DNA of 64,000 nucleotides from Streptomyces atratus. Lineage in GTDB: Bacteria; Actinomycetota; Actinomycetes; Streptomycetales; Streptomycetaceae. Position numbers and translations under genes: made by a program. Of the stretch, positions 54,214-63,255 are shown in pieces. The DNA is taken from contig NZ_FPJO01000003.1 in NCBI RefSeq assembly GCF_900119365.1, forward strand, positions 186,001-250,000, given 5' to 3'. Below the pieces are notes generated by a model. It was not told the DNA's origin. It searched no databases and saw only the letters and a program-made list of their open reading frames with translations. Each line of letters starts with the position of its first letter. Positions within the stretch are counted from its first letter, which is position 1.

Positions 54214-55473
54214 ATGGCCGCGGGATATCTGGACATCCTCCGGGCGCGGCATGCCGCCCGGCTGCTGGCGGGAACCCTGGTGGGACGACTGCCGAACGGC
54301 ACCGCCCCCGTCGCGATCGTGCTGTTCACCCGCGCCGAGGGCGGCAGCTACGCCCTCGCCGGAGCGCTCGCGGCCGTGTACGGGCTGGCCACCGCGGTCG
54401 GCCAGCCGCTGCTGGGCCGCGCCGTGGACCTGTACGGCCAGCCACGCGTCCAGCTCCCGGCCGCCGTGGTGTCGGCGCTCGGCATGGCCCTGCTGGCCCT
54501 GGCGGGCCTGGAGTCGCTGCCGCTGGCCTATGCGGCGGTGGCGGTGGCCGGCGTCTTCACGCCACCGCTGGAGGGTGGCCTGCGGGCCCTGTGGCCGAGC
54601 GTTCTGGGGGGTGAGGACCGGGTGCACCGGGCGTACGCCCTGGATGCCGTCGCCCAGGAGGTCATGTTCACCGTGGGCCCGCTGCTGGTGACGGTGCTGG
54701 TCTCCCTCTGGTCGCCCGCCGCGGCCCTGCTCGTCATCAACGCGACGGGGGTCCTGGGGGCGCTCTCCGTCGTCCTCTCCGAGCCCTCCCGGGCCTGGCG
54801 CTCCGCACCCCGCGAGGCGCACTGGCTGGGCGCCCTGCGCTCGCCGGGGCTGCTGGCGCTGCTCGGGTCGTTCTTCTTCGTCGGACTGGCGCTGGGCTCG
54901 ATCACGGTGGCCGGTGTGGCCTACGCCGACGACCACGGCCGGGAGTCGGTGTACGGCTGGCTGATGGCCGCGCTCGGGCTGGGCGCGCTGATCGGCGGCG
55001 CGGTCTACGGGGCGCGGCAGTGGGCCGGGGCGCCGGAGCGCCGGCTGCGGGTCATCGTCGCGCTGCTGGCACTGGGCTATCTGCCGCTGATGCTGACCCC
55101 CGGAGTGGTCGCCATGACCGCACTGGCGGCAGTGGCCGGAGTCTTTCTGGCACCCGCCATCGCGTGTTCCTTCATCGTGGTCGACCGGCATGCCCCGCGG
55201 GGCACCGTGACCGAGGCGTTCTCCTGGCTGGTGACGACCTTCGGAGTCGGTGCGGCGGCGGGAACGGCCGTGGCGGGCCCGGCCGTCGAGCTGGGAGGCA
55301 CCTCGTGGAGTTTCGCCGTGGCGGCCGCCGGTGGGGTGGCGGCCCTGCTCGTCCTGCTGGCGACGGGAAGGGTACTGGCAGTTCCCGGGCGTACCGCCGT
55401 TGCCGTACAGGGATCGGAAAATGATCGAAACGGTGCTGTCGAACCCGGTTTCAGCTCAGGCCATCAGGCGTAA
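54214..55473 (+). CDS. MFS transporter
   Basis: This 419-residue membrane protein has about twelve hydrophobic segments and an MFS loop between helices 2 and 3 (GRAVDLYGQPRVQLPAAVVS). It looks like a drug/proton antiporter-type exporter. The C-terminal 35 residues are soluble. It ends nine bases before pafA, so pafA may be reached by read-through. Regulation by the divergent LacI protein is inferred. Confidence 0.85.
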   Translation: MAAGYLDILRARHAARLLAGTLVGRLPNGTAPVAIVLFTRAEGGSYALAGALAAVYGLATAVGQPLLGRAVDLYGQPRVQLPAAVVSALGMALLALAGLESLPLAYAAVAVAGVFTPPLEGGLRALWPSVLGGEDRVHRAYALDAVAQEVMFTVGPLLVTVLVSLWSPAAALLVINATGVLGALSVVLSEPSRAWRSAPREAHWLGALRSPGLLALLGSFFFVGLALGSITVAGVAYADDHGRESVYGWLMAALGLGALIGGAVYGARQWAGAPERRLRVIVALLALGYLPLMLTPGVVAMTALAAVAGVFLAPAIACSFIVVDRHAPRGTVTEAFSWLVTTFGVGAAAGTAVAGPAVELGGTSWSFAVAAAGGVAALLVLLATGRVLAVPGRTAVAVQGSENDRNGAVEPGFSSGHQA

Positions 55474-55482
55474 TGTTCAGTC

Positions 55483-56844
55483 ATGGACCGCCGCATTTTC
55501 GGGCTGGAGAACGAGTACGGCGTCACGTGCACGTTCAGGGGACAGCGCCGACTGTCCCCTGATGAAGTGGCGCGCTACCTCTTCCGCCGTGTTGTGTCAT
55601 GGGGCCGCAGCAGCAATGTCTTTCTGCGGAACGGCGCCCGCCTCTACCTCGACGTGGGATCGCATCCGGAGTATGCAACCCCCGAATGCGACAACCTGAC
55701 CGAACTGGTCACCCACGACAAGGCCGGCGAGCGCATTCTCGAAGGCCTGCTCGTCGACGCCGAACGCCGCCTGCACGAGGAGGGAATCGCGGGCGACGTC
55801 TATCTCTTCAAGAACAACACCGACTCGGCGGGAAACTCCTACGGATGCCATGAGAACTACCTCGTGGCCCGGCACGGAGAATTCTCCCGGCTCGCGGACA
55901 TCCTCATTCCCTTCCTCGTCACGAGGCAACTGATCTGCGGCGCGGGCAAGGTGCTGCAGACCCCCCGGGGCGCGGTCTACTGCGTCAGTCAGCGTGCCGA
56001 GCACATCTGGGAGGGCGTCAGTTCCGCGACCACGCGTTCCCGCCCGATCATCAATACGCGTGACGAACCGCACGCGGACGCGGAGCGGTACCGCCGCCTC
56101 CACGTCATCGTCGGTGACTCCAACATGTCCGAGACGACCATGCTGCTCAAGGTCGGCGCGACCGATCTGGTGCTCCGCATGATCGAAGCGGGCACGGTGA
56201 TGCGGGATCTGACGCTGGAGAACCCGATCCGGGCGATCCGGGAGGTCAGCCACGACACCACGGGGCAGCGCAAGGTGCGCCTGGCCAGTGGCCGTGAGGC
56301 GTCCGCCATCGAGGTGCAGCGCGAGTACTACGAGAAGGCCGTCGACTTCGTCGACCGCCGTGGCATCCGCACCGGAACCGTCGCCCGGGTCCTGGAGCTC
56401 TGGGGCCGCACCCTCGACGCGGTCGAGGCCGAGGACCTCGACCGGATCGAGACCGAGATCGACTGGGTGATGAAGTACAAGCTCATCGAGCGGTACCGGG
56501 CCAAGCACAACATGACCATGTCGCATCCGCGGGTCGCCCAGATAGACCTCGCATACCACGACATCCACCGCCGTCGCGGCCTGTACTACCTGCTGGAGCG
56601 CAAGGGGCAGGCCGCCCGCGTCTGCAACGACCTGAAGATCTTCGAGGGCAAGTCCGTGCCCCCGCAGACGACCCGGGCGCGGCTGCGCGGCGACTTCATC
56701 CGCCGGGCGCAGGAGCAGCGGCGGGACTTCACCGTCGACTGGGTCCACCTCAAGCTCAACGACCAGGCGCAGCGCACCGTGTTGTGCAAGGACCCGTTCC
56801 GTTCGGTCGACGACCGTGTGGAGAAATTGATCGCGGGTATGTGA
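55483..56844 (+). CDS. pafA: Pup-protein ligase PafA
   Basis: This ligase joins the deamidated C-terminal Glu of Pup to substrate Lys side chains using ATP. The 453-residue protein shows [12 protein letters not shown] (residues 7-18), [19 protein letters not shown] and [20 protein letters not shown], the same fold as Dop but without Dop's insertion near residue 45. The intact active-site Glu and Arg segments suggest full activity. Confidence 0.96.
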   Translation: MDRRIFGLENEYGVTCTFRGQRRLSPDEVARYLFRRVVSWGRSSNVFLRNGARLYLDVGSHPEYATPECDNLTELVTHDKAGERILEGLLVDAERRLHEEGIAGDVYLFKNNTDSAGNSYGCHENYLVARHGEFSRLADILIPFLVTRQLICGAGKVLQTPRGAVYCVSQRAEHIWEGVSSATTRSRPIINTRDEPHADAERYRRLHVIVGDSNMSETTMLLKVGATDLVLRMIEAGTVMRDLTLENPIRAIREVSHDTTGQRKVRLASGREASAIEVQREYYEKAVDFVDRRGIRTGTVARVLELWGRTLDAVEAEDLDRIETEIDWVMKYKLIERYRAKHNMTMSHPRVAQIDLAYHDIHRRRGLYYLLERKGQAARVCNDLKIFEGKSVPPQTTRARLRGDFIRRAQEQRRDFTVDWVHLKLNDQAQRTVLCKDPFRSVDDRVEKLIAGM

Positions 56845-56880
56845 GCCGGCGCAGGACGATCCCGGCCACCGACGCGACGC

Positions 56881-56909
56881 GGGCCCCGTACGTTCCTCGT
56901 ACGGGGCCC
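56881..56909 (+). terminator. pafA terminator
   Basis: A perfect 12-bp stem GGGCCCCGTACG (56881-56892) pairs with 56898-56909 around loop TTCCT. Confidence 0.8.
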
Positions 56910-56970
56910 TGCGTACGCCCTAGAGTGTCGGGGACTCAACCAACTGTGCCGTCTGAGATCTGAGGAACAA

Positions 56971-57924
56971 GTGCGCCGACTTGCCGGCCTTCTCGTCGTC
57001 CCCCTGTTGCTGCTGACAGCGGCCTGCGGCAACGAGAAGGGCTCCGATTCCGATTCCGTTTCCGCATCCGCCGCGTCGAAGGACGGGTTCCCCGCGATCA
57101 CCGCGGGCGCGAAATTCGGTGAGAAGCCGACCCTGGCCAAGGGCACGGGGAACCCGCCCAAGGAACTGAAGACGAGAGTCGTCAGCCAGGGAGACGGCGC
57201 CACGCTCAAGAACGGCGACGCGATCCAGGTCAACTACCTCGGTCAGTCCTGGGACTCGGACAAGCCCTTCGACAACAGCTTCGACCGCAAGCAGCCGTTC
57301 GACCTGACTCTCGGCGCCGGGATGGTCATCCAGGGCTGGGACAAGGGCCTCGTCGGCCAGAAGGTCGGCAGCAGGGTCCAGCTGGTCATTCCGCCGGACC
57401 TCGGCTACGGCGCCCAGGGCCAGGGCGACATCAAGCCCAATGCCACGCTCGTCTTCGTCGTCGACGTCCTGAAGGCGACGCAGATCCCGGCCTCCGCCAA
57501 GGGCACCGAGGTAGCCCAGGACAACCTCGACCTGCCGAAGGTCGGCACCAACACGGACGGCAAGGCCCCCAAGGTCACCGTCCCGACCAAGAGCGACCCG
57601 CCGACGAAGCTCGTCTCCAACTACATCCTGGAGTCCAAGGGCGACATCGTGAAGGACACCGACAGCGTCGTCGTGAACTACGTCGGACTGACGTGGAAGG
57701 ACGGCAAGACCTTCGACAGCACCTACGCCACGGGCAAGACGCAGACCTTCCCGCTTGCCCAGGTGACCTTGAAGGGGCTGAAGAACGGGCTGGTCGGCAA
57801 GAAGATCGGCAGCCGGGTGCTGCTCGTCATCCCGCCGGACCAGGGCTTCGGTGACAAGGCGCAGCAGAGCATCCCCGCCAAGTCCACGCTGGTCTTCACC
57901 GTGGACCTCCTGGCGAAGATGTAA
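56971..57924 (+). CDS. FKBP-type peptidyl-prolyl isomerase lipoprotein, two domains
   Basis: This 317-residue secreted lipoprotein has a lipobox in LLLLTAACG (Cys about 20). It carries two FKBP domains in tandem (about 65-165 and 215-317). Domain 1 shows VNYLGQSWDSDKPFDNSF and VIQGWDKGLVG, and domain 2 shows VNYVGLTWKDGKTFDSTY. It probably folds exported proteins on the cell surface. GTG start follows TGAGGAA. The second FKBP gene follows after 46 bases. Confidence 0.9.
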   Translation: MRRLAGLLVVPLLLLTAACGNEKGSDSDSVSASAASKDGFPAITAGAKFGEKPTLAKGTGNPPKELKTRVVSQGDGATLKNGDAIQVNYLGQSWDSDKPFDNSFDRKQPFDLTLGAGMVIQGWDKGLVGQKVGSRVQLVIPPDLGYGAQGQGDIKPNATLVFVVDVLKATQIPASAKGTEVAQDNLDLPKVGTNTDGKAPKVTVPTKSDPPTKLVSNYILESKGDIVKDTDSVVVNYVGLTWKDGKTFDSTYATGKTQTFPLAQVTLKGLKNGLVGKKIGSRVLLVIPPDQGFGDKAQQSIPAKSTLVFTVDLLAKM

Positions 57925-57970
57925 GACTGTCCCGGTTGCCCAGCAGTTCATCAGTAAGAGGAGCAAGTCA

Positions 57971-58345
57971 GTGAGCATCGAGAAGCCCGAGATCGACTTC
58001 CCGGGTGGCGAGCCGCCGGCCGATCTGGAGATCAAGGACATCTGGGAGGGCGACGGCCCGGTCGCCAACGCCGGCGCCACCGTCTCCGTCCACTACGTGG
58101 GCGTGGCCTTCTCCACCGGCGAGGAGTTCGACGCCTCCTGGAACCGCGGCACCCCGCTGCAGTTCCAGCTGGGTGCCGGCCAGGTCATCGCCGGCTGGGA
58201 CAAGGGTGTCCAGGGCATGAAGGTCGGCGGCCGTCGCCAGCTGACCATTCCCGCGCACCTCGCGTACGGCGACCGCGGCGCCGGTGGCGGCCGCATCGCG
58301 CCCGGCGAGACGCTGATCTTCGTCTGCGACCTGGTCGCCGTCTGA
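57971..58345 (+). CDS. FKBP-type peptidyl-prolyl isomerase, cytosolic single domain
   Basis: This 124-residue complete FKBP domain has VHYVGVAFSTGEEFDASWNR, GQVIAGWDKGVQGM, YGDRGAGGGRIAPGETLIF and no signal peptide. GTG at 57971 follows AGAGGAGCAA. Its terminator has been split by the insertion sequence that follows. Confidence 0.92.
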   Translation: MSIEKPEIDFPGGEPPADLEIKDIWEGDGPVANAGATVSVHYVGVAFSTGEEFDASWNRGTPLQFQLGAGQVIAGWDKGVQGMKVGGRRQLTIPAHLAYGDRGAGGGRIAPGETLIFVCDLVAV

Positions 58346-58362
58346 TCCGCATCCGTGTGATA

Positions 58363-58376
58363 CGAGGGCCCGTGCC
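58363..58376 (+). terminator. Left arm of a terminator split by the IS
   Basis: CGAGGGCCCGTGCC here and GGCACGGGCCCTCG at 60162-60175 are perfect complements. With the single copy of GCGA between them they would form a 14-bp stem with a four-base loop and a following GCTTTT. The IS at 58381-60157 separates the arms. Confidence 0.8.
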
Positions 58377-58410
58377 GCGAGGACGCTGTTGGTAAATCGG
58401 GTGTGGGCGT

Positions 58411-58455
58411 GACGACGGCCTGCACGACCCCGTTGGGGTTGTGCAGGCCGTCGTC
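58411..58455 (+). repeat. Subterminal stem-loop at the left IS end
   Basis: A 21-bp stem with one G-T pair (58411-58431 and 58435-58455) and loop GTT lies between the end repeat and the transposase start. It would stop read-through transcription from outside. Confidence 0.75.
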
Positions 58456-58476
58456 GTCGTGTGAGGGGTGGGTTCG

Positions 58477-60124
58477 GTGTCGTTGCGTGGGGTGGATCTG
58501 GGGGAGATCCCGGAGGAGACTGCTCGGCTGGCACGTGCGGTGTTCCCGAAGGGCTGCCTGGTGATGCGGGTGCGGGATGTGCTCGGGCCGGTGTTCTCGG
58601 ATGCTGATTTCGAGGAACTTTTCCCGGTCAGGGGGCGGCCGGTGGTGTCTCCGGCCCGGCTCGCGCTGGTGTCGGTGTTGCAGTTCGCCGAGGGGCTGAC
58701 CGACCGGCAGGCCGCGCACGCGGTCCGCTCGCGTCTGGACTGGAAGTACGCCCTTTCACTGGAGCTGGCCGACACCGGATTCGACTTCTCGGTGCTCAGC
58801 GAGTTCCGTGCCCGGCTGGTCGGCGGCGAGGCCGGCCAGATGGTGTTCGACGCGGTACTCCGGGCGGCTGGCGAGGCAGGGCTGGTCAAGGCGGGAAAGC
58901 GGCAGCGCACGGATGCTACCCACGTGCTGGCCGCGACGAGAGACCTGAACCGGCTGGAGTTCGTGGTCGAGACACTGCGGGCGGCACTGAACCAGGTGGC
59001 GGAGGAGGCCGGGGACTGGCTGGTGACGGTGTCGCCGCCGGAGTGGTTCGACCGCTACTCGGCCAGGCCGGAGGACAGCCGCTTCGCGTCCCGGTGGGCA
59101 GCCCGCGTCGAACACGCCGACCAGTGCGGGACCGACGGCATGACGCTTCTGAAGGCCGTCCGGTCGGCTGCGTCACCGCCCTCGTTGCAAAGCCTGCCCG
59201 CGGTGGAGTTCCTCCGGCAGACCTGGGTGCAGCAGTTCCACCACGTCGAGGGCACCGTGCGCTGGCGCGGGACGAAGGACCTACCCCCCCGGTCTGATCC
59301 GCTTACGGACCCCCTACGAGCCCGAGGCCCGCACTGGTTCGAAACGGGACCTGGGCTGGTCCGGCTACAAAGTCCACCTCAGCGAGACCTGCGAGCCCGA
59401 CGCCCCGCATCTGATCACCCACATTCGCACCACGCCGGCGCCCGTCAACGACGTCCTCGTCCTGGAAGACATCCACACCGCCCTGGCCGAACGGGGTCTG
59501 CTGCCGGACGAGCACCTGGTGGACGCCGGATACATCGACGCCGAACAGATCCACCACGCCCGCCGCGATCACGACATCGAGCTGGTCGGCCCGGTCAAGT
59601 CCACCACCGTGAAGGGACAGGCGACCGGAGACATCTTCGACAACACCCGCTTCACCATCGACTGGGACCAGCGCCAGGCCGTCTGCCCCGGCGGACAGAC
59701 CAGCGTCGTCTGGCGGGAAGCCCAGAGCCAGTTCGACGCCCCGGTCACCCGGGTCCGGTTCGCCGCCCGGCACTGCGACCCCTGTGAGCTGCGGACCTCG
59801 TGCACCAGCTCCAGGACCGGCCGCAACCTGACCCTGAGACCGAAGACCGAGCACGACATCCTTCAGCAGGCCCGTATCGAGCAGGACACCGACCACTGGC
59901 GCCGACGCTACGGACACCGAGCCGGCGTCGAGGGCACCATCTCACAGGGCGTCCAGGCGTTCGGCCTGCGCAGATCCCGCTACCGCGGCCTCGCCAAAAC
60001 CCGGTTGCAGCACCACTTCACCGGCGCCGCCGTCAACCTCGCCCGCATCGACGCCTGGCTCACCGGCAGACCACTCGCCAGGACCCGCGTCTCACCCTTC
60101 GCAGCACTCCGCCCCGCTGGATGA
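58477..60124 (+). pseudogene. IS1182-family transposase, frameshifted at a C7 run
   Basis: The first frame (GTG 58477) reads a DUF772-type N-terminus (FPKGCLVMRVRDVLGPVFSD, RGRPVVSPARLALVSVLQF). It continues to TVRWRGTKDLPP at the seven-C run 59284-59290. The protein then continues in the +1 frame with RLRTPYEPEARTGSKRDLGW, DEHLVDAGYIDAEQIHHA, CDPCELRTSC and HRAGVEGTISQGVQAFGLRR, ending at 60124. Removing one C restores a full transposase of about 549 residues. Either the gene is broken, the run is a sequence error, or a rare +1 slip is used. Confidence 0.8.
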
Positions 60125-60140
60125 GATCCAGCGGGGCGGA
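60108..60140 (+). terminator. Subterminal stem-loop at the right IS end
   Basis: A perfect 15-bp stem with loop GAG (60108-60122 and 60126-60140) overlaps the end of the transposase frame. It can terminate IS transcription before pafB. Confidence 0.75.
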
Positions 60141-60178
60141 ATAAACCAACAGCGTCCGCGAGGCACGGGCCCTCGCTT

Positions 60179-60206
60179 TTGTCCCGGCACCGCGTAGCGG
60201 TACGGT
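60179..60206 (+). promoter_or_regulatory. Possible pafB promoter
   Basis: TTGTCC (60179-60184) and TACGGT (60201-60206) are 16 bases apart, 34 bases before pafB. They lie just right of the IS and the split terminator's right arm, so pafBC could keep its own promoter. Confidence 0.35.
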
Positions 60207-60239
60207 CGACGGTTGTAGAGCGAAACAGAAAGGGCATCG

Positions 60240-61193
60240 ATGGCGATTGCCAAGGCCGAGCGGCTGATGAACCTGGCGCTGTGCCTGCTGGGGACCCGCC
60301 GTCCGCTCAGCAAGCGCGAGCTGCGCGGATCCATCGAGGCCTATCTGGAAGCGGGCTCCGACGACGCCTTCAACCGGATGTTCGAGCGCGACAAGGACGA
60401 CCTGCGCGAGCTCGGCCTGATCATCGAGACCGTGGAGAACCTGGACGGCGAGACGGGGTATCTCGCCCGCCGCGACAGCAACCGGCTGCCCCCGATCACG
60501 CTGGACGCCGAGGAGGCCGCCGCGCTCGGGCTGGCCGCCAAGGTCTGGCAGCAGGCGCGGCTGGCCGGCGCGGCCAGCGGTGCGCTGCAGAAGCTGCGGG
60601 CCGCCGGGATGCCGGAGGCCGAGGACGCGTACGAGGTGCACAGCGCCCTCGAACCGCGTATCCCCGTCCATGAGGCGGCGTTCGAACCGCTGATGCTGGC
60701 CTGCCGCGACCGCCGCCCGGTGACCTTCGACTACCGCAAGGGCAACGCCGCCAAGCCCGAACAGCGCCAGGTCGAGCCGTGGACCCTGGAGTGCTGGCGC
60801 GGACACTGGTATCTGGCCGGCTGGGACCGGGACCGCGGCGCCGAGCGGGTGTTCCGGCTCTCCCGGATCACCGGCCGGGTCCGCTCCCGCGCCGGGGCGT
60901 TCACCACCGAGGTGCCCGACGTCGTGACCGTACGGGAGACGGTCGAGAGCTGGGCGGGAGAGACGGCCACCAGGACCGCGCTGATCAGGCTGCGTACCGG
61001 TGCCGGCTACCCGCTGCGCTCGCGCGCCGTGGCGGTCCGGGAACTCGGGAACGGGTGGGACGAGTTGGAGATTCCGTACGGACACGGTCTGGACGCCTGG
61101 CTCGTCGAGTTCGGTCCGGACATCGTCGTACAGGAACCCGCCGACCTGCGGGCCGATGTGGTGGACCGGCTGCGCGCCGTGGCCAAGGACTGA
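60240..61193 (+). CDS. pafB: WYL-domain regulator PafB
   Basis: This 317-residue protein has an N-terminal HTH (LSKRELRGSIEAYL, about 22-35), a WYL domain (FDYRKGNAAKP to WYLAGWDRDRGAERVFRLSR, about 160-215) and the WCX extension. PafB and PafC form a heteromeric activator of the LexA-independent DNA-damage response in actinobacteria. The ATG follows AAAGGG. pafC begins 16 bases after its stop. Confidence 0.92.
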   Translation: MAIAKAERLMNLALCLLGTRRPLSKRELRGSIEAYLEAGSDDAFNRMFERDKDDLRELGLIIETVENLDGETGYLARRDSNRLPPITLDAEEAAALGLAAKVWQQARLAGAASGALQKLRAAGMPEAEDAYEVHSALEPRIPVHEAAFEPLMLACRDRRPVTFDYRKGNAAKPEQRQVEPWTLECWRGHWYLAGWDRDRGAERVFRLSRITGRVRSRAGAFTTEVPDVVTVRETVESWAGETATRTALIRLRTGAGYPLRSRAVAVRELGNGWDELEIPYGHGLDAWLVEFGPDIVVQEPADLRADVVDRLRAVAKD

Positions 61194-61209
61194 GAGAGAA
61201 ACAGCACCC

Positions 61210-62166
61210 ATGGCCACGAACGCGATCGACCAGACCCGCCGGATGCTCTCCCTGGTGACGTATCTGCGCGAGCGCCCCGGCGCCCATGTCCAGGATGTCG
61301 CCCGCGCCTTCGGGATCACCGAGGACGAGCTGATCTCGGACCTCGACGTACTGCCCATGTGCGGTACGAGCTTCCGCGGCGGGGACCTGCTGGACATCGA
61401 CACCGACGGCGACCGCATCTGGTGGCACAACCCGGACGACGTCGCCGAGCCGCTGCGGCTCGCGGCCGACGAGGCGACGGCCCTGCTGGTCGCCGCCCGC
61501 GCCGTGGCCACGCTGCCGGGGCTGCGCGAGAGCGACCGGCAGGCGCTGCTGCGGGCCACCGCGAAGCTGGAGACCGCGGCCGGCGAGGTGGGGGCGGCGA
61601 GCTCGCGGCTCTCGGTCACCTTCGAGTCCGAGGGCGGCGTCTTCGCCGATGTGGACCGGGCGATCTCCGAGCGGCGCCGGCTCTGGCTGCGCTACTACTC
61701 CCCCGCGCGCGACGAGCTCACCGAGCGCGAGGTGGACCCGATCCGGCTGTTCGCCGTGGGGCACACCTACATGGAGGCCTGGTGCAGGTCGTCCGAGGAC
61801 CGGCGTACGTTCCGGCTCGACCGGGTCGCCGAGATCCGGCTGCTGGACGAGCCGGCCGCGCCGCCCGAGCTGGAACTGCGGGATCTGTCCGAGGGCCTCG
61901 TCCAGCCGGCCGCCGAGGACCCGGAGGTCGTGGTCGAGGTGGGCCCCGGCGGACGCTGGGTCGCCGAGTACTACCCGCACGACAGCGCACAGGAACTGCC
62001 CGACGGCGGAATGCGGATCGCCCTGCGCACCCCCGACCCGGCTTCGCTGCGCAGGCTCGCGCTGCGACTGGGCGGCGAGGGCCGCATCGTCTCCCCGCCG
62101 GAGCTGGCACGGAGCGCACAACAGGCGGCCCGTGCGGCGCTCGCCGCTTACGACGTACAGGTCTGA
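61210..62166 (+). CDS. pafC: WYL-domain regulator PafC
   Basis: This 318-residue partner of PafB has the same HTH-WYL-WCX layout: HVQDVARAFGITEDELISDL (about 25-44), then LWLRYYSPARDELTEREVDP and MEAWCRSSEDRRTFRLDRVA (about 160-215). Close spacing to pafB suggests co-translation and heteromer assembly. In S. coelicolor relatives the pair lies downstream of pafA, as here apart from the IS. Confidence 0.92.
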   Translation: MATNAIDQTRRMLSLVTYLRERPGAHVQDVARAFGITEDELISDLDVLPMCGTSFRGGDLLDIDTDGDRIWWHNPDDVAEPLRLAADEATALLVAARAVATLPGLRESDRQALLRATAKLETAAGEVGAASSRLSVTFESEGGVFADVDRAISERRRLWLRYYSPARDELTEREVDPIRLFAVGHTYMEAWCRSSEDRRTFRLDRVAEIRLLDEPAAPPELELRDLSEGLVQPAAEDPEVVVEVGPGGRWVAEYYPHDSAQELPDGGMRIALRTPDPASLRRLALRLGGEGRIVSPPELARSAQQAARAALAAYDVQV

Positions 62167-62185
62167 GCGGAAACCTGAGGGAGAT

Positions 62186-62482
62186 ATGAGCAATATGTCT
62201 GTGGTGTCAGGTGTTCCGACCGTGGTGGTGCCCGAGTCCGTACGGTTCAAGGCGGCCTGCCCGGACTGCCGCGAGCGGTTCGAACTGGCCGCGGCCGCCA
62301 TCCGCCTCGCCGTGGGGGCGAGCCGCCGGACGACGTTCTACTCCTTCACCTGCCCGCAGTGCGGCGCGGCCGTCCGCAAGCCGGCGGGGGAGCGGATAGT
62401 CGAGCTCCTCAGCCGGGGCGGGGTGCGGACGCTGCGCCTCCACACCGGCAACCAGACCCTTTCCACGCCGTCGGCCCCCTAG
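62186..62482 (+). CDS. Small zinc-ribbon protein
   Basis: This 98-residue basic protein has two Cys pairs, CPDC and CPQC (about residues 25-28 and 56-59), which make a likely zinc ribbon. It has no signal peptide. The start at ATG 62186 is favoured by GAGG five bases upstream. A second ATG at 62195 is possible. The role is unknown. It sits 19 bases after pafC and is probably co-transcribed. Confidence 0.7.
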   Translation: MSNMSVVSGVPTVVVPESVRFKAACPDCRERFELAAAAIRLAVGASRRTTFYSFTCPQCGAAVRKPAGERIVELLSRGGVRTLRLHTGNQTLSTPSAP

Positions 62483-62501
62483 ACATATCGAGGCTCTGCG
62501 C

Positions 62502-62699
62502 ATGTTCTGGCCCATGCTCGCCATCGCCCTGGGATTTCTCGGGATCGCCGTACTCGGCGTGCTGGCCGTCAAGGTCTTCATCGAGGCCCAGCGGCTCGGG
62601 CGCCAGGTGACGCGGACCACCGAGCGCATCAACCGCGCAGCCGAGGACCTCGAAAGGGCGGCGACGGACCTTGCCGCGACCGGCGAGGCGCTGCGCTAG
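62502..62699 (+). CDS. Small membrane protein with coiled-coil tail
   Basis: This 65-residue protein has one N-terminal transmembrane helix (MLAIALGFLGIAVLGVLAVK) and an amphipathic coiled segment (TERINRAAEDLERAATDLAA), resembling small DUF948-like proteins. Its function is unknown. It lies between the zinc-ribbon gene and tatA. Confidence 0.6.
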   Translation: MFWPMLAIALGFLGIAVLGVLAVKVFIEAQRLGRQVTRTTERINRAAEDLERAATDLAATGEALR

Positions 62700-62912
62700 C
62701 AGGGGAGCGGGCTCTTGATCCACTGGCACGGAGGTACGCTGCTGAGATCGGCCCAGGGGGAGGCGCGGGCCGCAAGCGGGAGTATGCACGGGCATTGCCT
62801 TGCGTTTACCCCTGCGGGTTACGATCGCTGTCAGCGCGCAGGTCGGACGTGTGTCCGGCCAAATGGGTAGCGAGCCCGCCCTCCAGTCGCCTCAGTGAGA
62901 AGGAAGTCGCAC

Positions 62913-63206
62913 ATGATCGGCAATCTGAAGCCCCTCGAGATCGTTCTGATCATCGCCGTCATCTTGCTGCTCTTCGGTGCCAAGAAGCTTCCCGACATGG
63001 CGCGTTCGCTCGGCAAGTCGGCCCGCATCCTCAAGAGTGAGGCCAAGGCCATGAAGAAGGACGACGCGGAGCCGGCGGGGCCCACCACGGAGACCGCTGC
63101 GGACACCGCACCGCAGGCAGCGCCCGCCCGTACCATTCAGGCCGCTCCGGGAGACGTCAGCAGCGCCCGTCCGGTCAGCGAGGCCAAGCCCACCACCCAG
63201 AACTGA
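62913..63206 (+). CDS. tatA: Twin-arginine translocase subunit TatA
   Basis: This 97-residue pore-forming subunit of the Tat system has an N-terminal membrane helix (LEIVLIIAVILLLFGAKKLP) followed by the amphipathic helix DMARSLGKSARILKSEAKAM and a disordered tail. The Phe-Gly pair before KKLP is diagnostic. ATG at 62913 follows AAGGAAG. tatC follows after 49 bases. Confidence 0.95.
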   Translation: MIGNLKPLEIVLIIAVILLLFGAKKLPDMARSLGKSARILKSEAKAMKKDDAEPAGPTTETAADTAPQAAPARTIQAAPGDVSSARPVSEAKPTTQN

Positions 63207-63255
63207 CAGCTGACCCGCTCCACCGACAGCTGCCGCACGAGACGAGGGAAGTGGG

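Larger units (their letters stand above)
58381..60157 (+). mobile_element. IS1182-type insertion sequence
   Basis: The element is 1777 bp. Terminal inverted repeats are GGACGCTGTTGGT at 58381-58393 and its exact complement at 60145-60157. The direct repeat GCGA flanks it at 58377-58380 and 60158-60161. It carries a single transposase gene with one frameshift. A very long subterminal stem lies just inside the left end, and a 15-bp stem just inside the right end. It is inserted in the loop of the terminator of the upstream FKBP gene. Confidence 0.88.

Noticed and set aside
58477..60124. Classical programmed -1 frameshift of the IS transposase
   Set aside because: The required shift is +1 and the run is C7, not an A-rich slippery site, so a mutation or sequence error is simpler.
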